Below the pieces are notes generated by a model. The model made no database searches. It saw only the letters and a program-made list of their open reading frames with translations, and was not told where the DNA came from. 7,350 nucleotides of DNA from Alphaproteobacteria bacterium (GTDB taxonomy: Bacteria; Pseudomonadota; Alphaproteobacteria; UBA6615): assembly GCA_030831135.1 (NCBI GenBank), contig JAURLR010000239.1:1-7350 (forward strand), given 5' to 3'. Of this stretch, positions 1 through 5,090 are shown in pieces. Every line of letters begins with the position of its first letter. Position 1 is the stretch's first letter. A program made the translations under genes and the position numbers.

Positions 1-497
1 CGGGCGTGGACGATGAAATGCACGCAACCCGATGCTGCCACCGTATCGACAAACCCGACCAGGGTCTCCCATTCGGGCATGTCATCAATTGCGATCCGGT
101 GCTTGACCGTGACCGGCACGTCGACGGCCTCGCGCATGGCCGCGACACCGCGCGCCACCAGATCAGGTTCGGCCATCAGGCAGGCGCCGAACCGGCCGGA
201 CTGCACCCGGTCGGACGGGCAACCGACATTCAGGTTGATTTCATCGTATCCCAGATCGGCACCGACCCGCGCGCATTCGGCCAGCGCGTCGGGTTCCGAC
301 CCACCTAGCTGCAAGGCCACAGGCTGCTCGGACGGGTCAAACTTCAGCAGCCGATCACGGTCCCCATGCAGGATCGCACCGGTCGTGACCATCTCGGTGT
401 AAAGCCGCGCATGCCGACTGATCTGGCGCAGGAAGTACCGCTCATGACGATCCGTCCAGTCCATCATCGGTGCGACCGAGATTGTTTTTTCCTGCAA
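1..497 (-). CDS. dusA: tRNA-dihydrouridine synthase DusA, N-terminal part (runs off left edge)
   Basis: FMN enzyme that reduces uridine to dihydrouridine in the tRNA D-loop (positions 20/20a for DusA). It is cytosolic and NADPH-dependent. The 166 visible residues cover about half of the usual 330. Counting from TTG at 497, I see the N-terminal [12 protein letters not shown] block (7-18), Y-T-E-M-V-T-T-G-A (33-41), A-L-Q-L-G-G-S (61-67), the [12 protein letters not shown] motif with the expected catalytic Cys93, F-G-A-C-L-M (103-108), V-K-H-R-I with Lys132, and H-A-R at the edge. The D-W-T-D-R-H and [14 protein letters not shown] patterns are DusA-like rather than DusB/C. No ATG lies between the in-frame TAG at 531-533 and the conserved core. 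TTG at 497 or 503 is the only usual start, and neither has a good Shine-Dalgarno. An ATG at 552 joins the frame only if one base is removed from the A6 run at 484-489. The family call is firm; the start is not. Confidence 0.9.
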   Translation of the reverse strand, partial: MQEKTISVAPMMDWTDRHERYFLRQISRHARLYTEMVTTGAILHGDRDRLLKFDPSEQPVALQLGGSEPDALAECARVGADLGYDEINLNVGCPSDRVQSGRFGACLMAEPDLVARGVAAMREAVDVPVTVKHRIAIDDMPEWETLVGFVDTVAASGCVHFIVHA

Positions 498-554
498 TTT
501 CAAGAGCTTGATCTTTAGCCGTGTGTATTCCTAGTCCAGAGAGGATGTTCATAC

Positions 555-580
555 CTGTTGTTTGGTTTCGCAATCAACAA
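555..580. promoter_or_regulatory. imperfect dyad in the dusA/deaminase divergent spacer
   Basis: CTGTTGTTTG at 555-564 faces CAATCAACAA at 571-580 across GTTTCG. Eight of the nine inner pairs match. It sits between divergent genes and is AT-rich compared with its surroundings. A loose TTGTTT-N17-TAGAAC promoter-like pair (558-586) overlaps it in the plus direction. Function as an operator or promoter is inferred only. Confidence 0.25.
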
Positions 581-586
581 TAGAAC

Positions 587-603
587 CGTGTGATCGTCAC
601 ACG
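587..603. promoter_or_regulatory. 17-bp perfect palindrome upstream of the deaminase start
   Basis: CGTGTGA-TCG-TCACACG has 7-bp arms and a 3-bp centre. It ends 19 bp before the chosen ATG at 623. The half-sites TGTGA/TCACA resemble CRP/FNR-family half-sites, but those are separated by 6 bp in a CRP site and by 3 bp here, so it is not a canonical CRP box. It could bind a dimeric repressor over the 5' leader, or form a short hairpin in the mRNA. It overlaps the possible GTG start at 590, which argues against that start. Confidence 0.4.
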
Positions 604-622
604 CATACATGGCGGCACAACC

Positions 623-1646
623 ATGACCATCGATACCGAAAAGCTCATCGAAGGCCTGCCCAAGGCCGAACTCCACCTGCATATCGAGGGCGCCCTCGAA
701 CCCGAGATGATGCTCGCGCTGGCCCGGCGCAACGGAATCGAACTTCCCTACGCTTCGGTGGAGGAGATTCACGCCGCCTATCAATTCGATGGTCTGCAGG
801 ACTTTCTCGACCTCTATTACGCCGGCATGTCGGTTCTGATCGAGGAACGTGATTTCCATGACCTGGCACGGGCTTATCTCGACAAGGTCGCCGATCAGGG
901 AGTCACCCATGTGGAAATCTTCTTCGATCCGCAGGCCCATACGGATCGCGGGATCGCCTTCGAGACCGTTCTCAGCGGACTACTGAGCGCCCTGGAAACC
1001 GGCGAGCGTGAACTGGGGATCACATCAAAACTGATCATGTGCTTCCTGCGGCACCTGCCCGAGGAACAGGCCTTCGATGCGCTGGCCTGCGCCTGCCGCC
1101 ACAAGGACCACATCTATGCCGTCGGGCTGGATTCCGGCGAAGCGGGCAATCCGCCAGAGAAGTTTGCACGGGTCTACGAGGCCGCGCGCAAGGAGGGCTT
1201 CCTTGCTGTCGCTCATGCCGGTGAGGAAGGCCCTGCGGCCTATGTGGCCGACGCGCTGGATATCCTCCACGTTTCGCGGGTGGATCATGGCAATCACGCC
1301 CTCGACGACCCGAAACTGGTCGCGCGACTGGTGCGTAAAGCAAACACCACTGACCATGTGTCCCCTTTCCAATCTGCGACTGAAGGGCATTCCCGACATG
1401 GCCGCCCATCCCATCAAGCGTGCGCTCGATGCGGGACTTCTGGTGAGCGTGAACTCCGATGACCCGTCCTATTTCGGCGGCTACATCAACGACAACTACA
1501 TCGCGGTCAGCAGCGCGCTGAATCTGTCACCGGAGGATATTGTCAGGCTTGCACGGAATTCCTTCGTTTCCGCGTTCCTGGATGACCGGGAAAAACAGGC
1601 CAAGCTGGACAGCATTGACCGGCATATCGAAAACTTTTCCCGCTGA
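623..1646 (+). pseudogene. add: adenosine/adenine deaminase, broken by a +1 frameshift near 1337-1340
   Basis: Zn-dependent amidohydrolase-superfamily enzyme that deaminates adenosine or adenine for purine salvage in the cytosol. The first frame (623-1462) gives the N-terminal 239 residues: E-L-H-L-H with Zn ligands His18 and His20, L-D-S-G-E (169-173), H-A-G-E with His198 and catalytic Glu201, and D-H-G with His222. It then loses homology and stops at 1460-1462. The rest continues one base over, ending in a stop at 1644-1646: T-P-L-T-M-C-P-L-S-N, N-S-D-D-P with the Zn ligand Asp279 and Asp280, Y-F-G-G-Y. Dropping one A from AAA at 1337-1339 restores R-K-Q-T-P-L-T-M-C-P and a normal 340-residue protein. 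The F-F-D-P-Q, L-I-M-C-F-L-R-H and G-E-E-G-P motifs fit the adenine deaminase branch (fungal Aah1, Pseudomonas PA0148) better than classical Add; this is from memory. ATG 623 starts the homologous region; GTG 590 would add 11 unsupported residues. As read, the protein lacks its last metal ligand and should be inactive. Confidence 0.85.
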
Positions 1647-1651
1647 CCCCT

Positions 1652-1677
1652 TATAATTAGATCACTCTAATATTATA
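1652..1677. promoter_or_regulatory. AT-rich dyad upstream of the EF-hand gene
   Basis: Left arm TATAATTAGA (1652-1661), loop TCAC, right arm TCTAA-TA-TTATA (1666-1677): ten base pairs with a two-base bulge, and ATTAGA/TCTAAT perfect at the core. It contains an exact TATAAT at 1652-1657 but no convincing -35 box 16-18 bp upstream. It may be a promoter with an overlapping operator for the gene at 1721. It has no GC stem or T-tract of the usual terminator kind. The TTAGA-N4-TCTAA core loosely recalls the iron-control dyads bound by Irr in alphaproteobacteria (TTAGAA/TTCTAA), with different spacing. Confidence 0.35.
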
Positions 1678-1720
1678 TGTCTCTTATGTTGAACGCGCAT
1701 ACGCAAACAGGAGACGCATC

Positions 1721-2059
1721 ATGAAAACCCTTCTCGCATCCGCCGCTATCCTTTCCCTGCTCGCCGCCGGTACGGCCGTGGCTGGCAGCAAGATGTCCGG
1801 CGAATATTCCGGAGACAGCCCGCGCATGCAGATGTCCGATTCCGAACACCGGATGGGCCATTCCGACGAGCGGCGTGGTCATGGCAAGTATGACGATGAT
1901 GACCGCCACGAACGCATGCAGGGTCGCCATGATGATGACGACGACCGTGAGCACGCCAATCGCGGACAGCGCGGCTTCGACCAGATGGACACGAACGGCG
2001 ACGGCATGATCGATCGCGAAGAGTTCACCGCCCACATGCAGGACCACGACCGCTCCTAG
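1721..2059 (+). CDS. small secreted EF-hand, Asp/His-rich protein
   Basis: A 112-residue precursor, 91 residues after predicted cleavage. The N-terminus is a Sec signal peptide: Lys2, a hydrophobic stretch at 4-16, and an A-V-A cleavage site after Ala21, so it is probably periplasmic or secreted. The mature part is very polar, with Met, His, Arg and Asp in alternation. Two acidic clusters at 58-61 and 71-75 look like a degenerate tandem repeat (DDDDRHERMQGRH then DDDDDREHANRGQR). A canonical EF-hand loop lies at 90-101, with D90, N92, D94, D98 and E101 as calcium ligands, preceded by G-F-D-Q-M and followed by F-T-A-H-M. Only one EF-hand is present, so it may dimerise or bind calcium weakly; the His/Asp clusters could bind transition metals. 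AGGAG at 1709-1713 lies 7 nt before the ATG, a strong ribosome site. It is convergent with the dehydrogenase gene. The exact role is unknown. Confidence 0.85.
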   Translation: MKTLLASAAILSLLAAGTAVAGSKMSGEYSGDSPRMQMSDSEHRMGHSDERRGHGKYDDDDRHERMQGRHDDDDDREHANRGQRGFDQMDTNGDGMIDREEFTAHMQDHDRS

Positions 2060-2097
2060 CGGTTCTATTCCCCAGACCGGGGGTGCTGCCCGACGGC

Positions 2098-3300
2098 CTA
2101 ATCGTCGAAGGACAGTGCCCCTGGATGGCGGATCACAAGCTTACGCGCCTCGGCAAAACTTTGTGTGCCGATCTGGCGCAGCGCGGCGGAGATTTCCTCT
2201 TTGTAAAACTCCGCGACAAAGCCCGGGCCGTCCGAAGCGAGCGCGCCCAAACCGTACATGAACGGCCTGCCGGAGAAGACAAACTCCGCCCCCAGCGCCA
2301 TCGCCCGCACCACATCAATCCCGCTGCGGATGCCGCTGTCGAACATCACCGTCGATTTCGTGCCAACCGCGCTCGCGATGGCGGGCAGGCAATCAATCGC
2401 CGGGGGGGCGGCTTCCAGCTGACGGCCGCCATGGTTCGAGACGATCACACCATCCGCACCGGCCGCAACGGCCAATTCGGCATCACCCGGGTGCAACAGC
2501 CCCTTCACGACCAGCGCACCCGGCCAGGCATCGCGAAATTTCTTCACTTCATCCCATGTGAACGACCCGCCGGATTCCCGGCGCACGAAGGCCGTGACCT
2601 CCTTCATGGTCGCGTTCTCGCCCGCATAGGGCTTGTAGTTGGCAAACCCGTCCATGCCGTGCCGGAAATAGGCGGCGAGCCATTGCGGGTGCTTGAGGAC
2701 CTCGGACACGGTCTGGACGCTGTGCCGGTAGGGGATCATCAGCCGGTCCCGCAACTCGCGCGGGCGTTTGGTCCGGGCCGGCACATCAAGGGTTAGCACC
2801 AGCACCTTGACGCCAGCGGCATTGGCCCGGCGTGCCATATCCAGATTGACGGCGAGTTCGTCTTTCGCCACGCGGTAAAGCTGGAACCAGAGATTGTCGG
2901 GCGCGAGTGCGGCGCAAGCCTCGACCGTGGCCCCCGCCACACCGCCGAGCACGAGCGGGATATTATGGGTCCTGGCGGCCCGGGAAAAGTCCAGCTCACC
3001 GCCCGGCCGGACCAGACTGGGAATGCCCATCGGTGCGATCCCGACCGGAATTGAATAGCGATGCCCGAACACCTCCGTTTCGGTGTTGGCGACGTAGTTC
3101 TCGACCCCGTAGCGCGGCACGATTTCGACAGCATCCAGCGCCGCGGCATTGGTCTTCATATTGTGCTCGGTAGCCCCGGCAGCACCATCCACATAGTCAA
3201 AGGCAAAGCGCGGCGTGCGCTTGCGCGCCCGCACCCGCAGATCATCGATCGTCGGATAATCGAGCTTCCATCGGGCGGTGCGGGATTCAAATGCGTTCAT
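2098..3300 (-). CDS. FMN-dependent alpha-hydroxy-acid dehydrogenase/oxidase (LldD/glycolate oxidase family)
   Basis: Oxidises a 2-hydroxy acid such as L-lactate, glycolate or mandelate to the 2-oxo acid, passing electrons through FMN to a quinone, cytochrome or oxygen. The protein has 400 residues, typical length, with a TIM-barrel FMN_dh domain across most of it. Family residues can be followed: F-D-Y-V-D-G (34-39) near the FMN edge, A-P-M-G (89-92), L-W-F-Q-L-Y with Tyr142, T-L-D-V-P with Asp172, the Arg-rich R-P-R-E-L-R (179-184), V-V-K-G with Lys266, and S-N-H-G-G-R-Q-L-E with catalytic His290 and Arg293. The phosphate-binding D-S-G-I-R-S-G and G-R-P-F-M-Y-G follow (321-350). The loop at about 190-245, the variable membrane- or substrate-related segment, is present. 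No signal peptide is seen. ATG 3300 lies 10 bp after the stop of the upstream acetyltransferase; a TTG at 3327 would overlap it and adds nothing conserved. The substrate cannot be read from sequence. Confidence 0.9.
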   Translation of the reverse strand: MNAFESRTARWKLDYPTIDDLRVRARKRTPRFAFDYVDGAAGATEHNMKTNAAALDAVEIVPRYGVENYVANTETEVFGHRYSIPVGIAPMGIPSLVRPGGELDFSRAARTHNIPLVLGGVAGATVEACAALAPDNLWFQLYRVAKDELAVNLDMARRANAAGVKVLVLTLDVPARTKRPRELRDRLMIPYRHSVQTVSEVLKHPQWLAAYFRHGMDGFANYKPYAGENATMKEVTAFVRRESGGSFTWDEVKKFRDAWPGALVVKGLLHPGDAELAVAAGADGVIVSNHGGRQLEAAPPAIDCLPAIASAVGTKSTVMFDSGIRSGIDVVRAMALGAEFVFSGRPFMYGLGALASDGPGFVAEFYKEEISAALRQIGTQSFAEARKLVIRHPGALSFDD

Positions 3301-3310
3301 GGGTCTGCCG

Positions 3311-4036
3311 TCAGTCGGTTGCAACAAGAATAGGGCGTGTCAGCGCCGCCAGACTTTGACGCTGATGGCCATCATGGTCGAAATTCGCATCATCCAGCCA
3401 GGTTTCATAGGCGATTTTCAGGGCTGGCCACTCCCCGTCAACACAGGCGAACCAGGCCGAATCACGACTGCGCACACGCACGACCATGTGCTGGCGGAAG
3501 ATACCTTCATAGGAAAAGCCGAACCGGCGCGCCGCGCGGCGGGAGGGCTTGTTGAGCCTGTCACATTTCCATTCATAGCGCCGGTAGCCCGCCTCGAAGG
3601 CATGACGCATCATCAAATACATGGCCTCGCTGGCAATCCGGGAGCGCCGCATGGCGCGGGAAAAATGGACATGTCCCACTTCGATCGTGCCGTGGAGCGG
3701 CCTGATGTTGAGGTAGCTGGAAAACCCCACAGCCGCGCCTGAGTCCGCGTCGACAATGGCAAAGAACAGCGGATCATCGGTGAGGCAGGTCCGGTTGATC
3801 CAGTCCTCGAAGTCTGCCCTCGTATCGAACGGCCCATAGGGCAGATAGGTCCAGCCGGTGTCACCGTCCGCCACCGTAAAGGCCGCAAAGAGCGCGGCCG
3901 CGTGATCGGCCACAGACAGGGGTTCCACACGGCAGGACCGCCCCACCAAGCTCACATGAGCAGGCGGATTTGGCGTGGTCCAGTCGGGGATCGGAAAGCC
4001 AACCTCCTGCCCGTAATCATTCGTGTGGGTCGTCAT
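3311..4036 (-). CDS. GNAT-family N-acetyltransferase (RimJ/RimL type)
   Basis: A 241-residue cytosolic acyltransferase that would move an acetyl group from acetyl-CoA to an amine. The fold runs from about 28 to 215: G-R-S-C-R-V-E-P-L (32-40) as the first strand, a helical region with W-T-Y-L-P-Y-G-P-F (62-70), F-F-A-I-V-D (91-96) and V-G-F-S-S-Y-L-N-I-R (103-112), then E-V-G-H-V-H-F (119-125). The acetyl-CoA loop is A-M-R-R-S-R-I-A-S-E-A (128-138). The end is the RimL-like W-K-C-D-x-x-N-x-x-S-R-R-A-A-x-R-x-G-F (156-174) followed by E-G-I-F-R-Q-H. This matches Acetyltransf_3-type proteins. ATG 4036 follows GGACAGG by 2 nt; the open frame extends to 4294 but that part has no homology. It probably shares a transcript with the dehydrogenase immediately downstream. 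The substrate is unknown. Confidence 0.88.
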   Translation of the reverse strand: MTTHTNDYGQEVGFPIPDWTTPNPPAHVSLVGRSCRVEPLSVADHAAALFAAFTVADGDTGWTYLPYGPFDTRADFEDWINRTCLTDDPLFFAIVDADSGAAVGFSSYLNIRPLHGTIEVGHVHFSRAMRRSRIASEAMYLMMRHAFEAGYRRYEWKCDRLNKPSRRAARRFGFSYEGIFRQHMVVRVRSRDSAWFACVDGEWPALKIAYETWLDDANFDHDGHQRQSLAALTRPILVATD

Positions 4037-4096
4037 GGCCTGTCCAGCCGGTTTGATGGATCGAGACACCGCTTTACCACGCGAATTTGCACCAGG

Positions 4097-4116
4097 TAAG
4101 AAGCGCATAAGAAGCG
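4097..4116. repeat. tandem TAAGAAGCG direct repeat, 11-bp period
   Basis: TAAGAAGCG at 4097-4105 recurs at 4108-4116 with CA between them, so the copies lie one helical turn apart on the same face. It lies in the 223-bp divergent spacer between the acetyltransferase and methyltransferase genes. Tandem sites of this spacing are typical of response regulators that bind as head-to-tail dimers, but no regulator is encoded here. A chance repeat is possible. Confidence 0.35.
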
Positions 4117-4259
4117 GGTAGGAATTGTCGCATCCTCTGGCCGCTGTTATCCTTGCTCCACCTGCAGGGTTGCCGCCACGACGGCGAACCGGCACAACTC
4201 CGCTCGCATCATCCCGCGCGCGGGAAACACCGGTCCACGAGAAGCTCAAGGCTCCATTC

Positions 4260-4946
4260 ATGAAGATCAGCAGATCCCTGTCCGAACGGCTCATCCAGCG
4301 GTTCTTCTACAAATATTATTCCCGCAACCTGCTCTATGAGCTGCAGCTGCGCGCCCGTGATGAAGCCGCCGATTATGTGCAGGATCATATGCCCGAAGCG
4401 CAGATTTTTCCGCTGCACCAGCAGATTGTCGAACACGCGGTGAAACACGCGCCCGATGACGGGATGTATCTGGAGTTCGGTGTCGCGACCGGCAACACCC
4501 TGCGCGAAATCGCCGCCCACGCCCCGTCGGGCAAGACCGTCTATGGCTTCGACAGTTTTTCAGGCCTGCCCGGCGACTGGACCGGCCATGTGGAAACCGC
4601 CGGTGCCTTCAAGCAGAAGGCGATCCCGAAAGTCCCCGGGAATGTGCAACTGATCCGCGGCTATTTCGAAGACAGCCTGCCCGACTTCATGAAGGCCAAC
4701 CAAGGCCCGGTCGGTTTCGTTCATATCGACTGCGACCTTTACAGCTCGACCGTCACGATCCTCGACAATATCGGGGACCGGCTGCAACCCGGCACCCATG
4801 TGCTATTCGACGAATACTTCAATTATCCGAGCTGGAAACAGCACGAGCACAAGGCCTGGGCCGAGTTCTGCGCTGCCCACGGTGTGAACTACACCTATCT
4901 GGGTTTCACCGCGCTGGACGGGCGCGTGCTGGTTCGGGTCGACTGA
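4260..4946 (+). CDS. class I SAM-dependent methyltransferase (TylF / Methyltransf_24 type)
   Basis: A 228-residue methyltransferase, probably an O-methyltransferase acting on a sugar or small metabolite. The N-terminal 60 residues are helical and basic at first (M-K-I-S-R-S). The SAM-binding motif I is M-Y-L-E-F-G-V-A-T-G-N-T-L (69-81), and motif II is Y-G-F-D-S-F-S-G-L-P with Asp98, expected at the SAM ribose. V-H-I-D-C-D-L-Y-S-S-T (154-164) carries Asp157 and Asp159, and V-L-F-D-E-Y (181-186) carries Asp184-Glu185. These are the acidic positions that bind a divalent metal in TylF-like enzymes. ATG 4260 has AAGG at 4248-4251, 8 nt away. The frame extends to a TTG at 4125, but those 45 residues look non-coding. 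A weak TTGTCG-N17-TATCCT (4125-4153) could be its promoter. No sugar or antibiotic cluster surrounds it, so the acceptor is unknown. Confidence 0.87.
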   Translation: MKISRSLSERLIQRFFYKYYSRNLLYELQLRARDEAADYVQDHMPEAQIFPLHQQIVEHAVKHAPDDGMYLEFGVATGNTLREIAAHAPSGKTVYGFDSFSGLPGDWTGHVETAGAFKQKAIPKVPGNVQLIRGYFEDSLPDFMKANQGPVGFVHIDCDLYSSTVTILDNIGDRLQPGTHVLFDEYFNYPSWKQHEHKAWAEFCAAHGVNYTYLGFTALDGRVLVRVD

Positions 4947-4961
4947 CCGCATCAGTCTTTG

Positions 4962-5053
4962 CGTCATGCCCGCGCAGGCGGGCATCCATTACCGCCGAGG
5001 CTTGAATAGCCAATCGACCGCGGTAATGGGTTCCCGCCTGCGCGGGAACGACG
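4962..5053. repeat. inverted pair of REP-like palindromes with covarying stems
   Basis: The arm at 4962-4995 and the reverse complement of 5020-5053 agree at 30 of 34 positions. Each arm is itself a hairpin: ATGCCCGC-GCAG-GCGGGCAT (4966-4985) and GTTCCCGC-CTGC-GCGGGAAC (5030-5049). The four differences fall in two base pairs and keep pairing in both (A-T to G-C, G-C to T-A). The 24-nt centre contains a small GGCT-TGAAT-AGCC hairpin (4999-5011). GTCAT-CCCGC palindromes of this kind are common interspersed repeats in alphaproteobacteria. This pair sits between two convergent genes, where it could protect or end transcripts from both sides. Confidence 0.85.
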
Positions 5054-5067
5054 ATCCGGAGTGATCG

Positions 5068-5090
5068 AATAGCGTGCGCGCCTATTTTTT
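5068..5090 (+). terminator. possible intrinsic terminator for the methyltransferase transcript
   Basis: AATAG-CG (5068-5074), loop TGCG, then CG-c-CTATT (5079-5086) form a 7-bp stem with a single C bulge. The T-run reaches 5090 and continues as CTTCTTC. The stem is short, so this is a weak call. It overlaps the stop codon and the last lysine codons of the convergent hydrolase gene, whose AAA codons supply the T-run. Confidence 0.35.

Noticed and set aside
587..603. CRP binding site
   Set aside because: The half-sites match but the centre is 3 bp instead of 6 bp, so a standard CRP dimer would not fit.
590..622. GTG start for the deaminase
   Set aside because: The added 11 residues have no homology and the GTG lies inside the perfect palindrome. 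ATG 623 starts the conserved part.
515..940. 141-codon minus-strand frame across the dusA/deaminase spacer
   Set aside because: It is antisense to the conserved deaminase N-terminus and shows no family motif.
1330..1352. Programmed ribosomal frameshift in the deaminase
   Set aside because: The needed shift is +1. I see no rare-codon or stop-codon pause and no following structure, and the family is not known for recoding.
2070..2083. CCCC-AGACC-GGGG hairpin as a terminator between convergent genes
   Set aside because: The stem has only four base pairs and no T-run follows on either strand.
2083..2796. 237-codon plus-strand frame opposite the dehydrogenase
   Set aside because: Antisense shadow with no recognisable domain; the minus strand carries all the FMN-enzyme catalytic residues.
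4125..4259. TTG start and 45-residue extension of the methyltransferase
   Set aside because: The composition is low-complexity Pro/Arg/Ala with no homology. ATG 4260 has a good ribosome site.
4037..4294. Long N-terminal extension of the acetyltransferase
   Set aside because: The open frame continues but lacks family motifs and overlaps the methyltransferase start. ATG 4036 has a Shine-Dalgarno-like GGACAGG.
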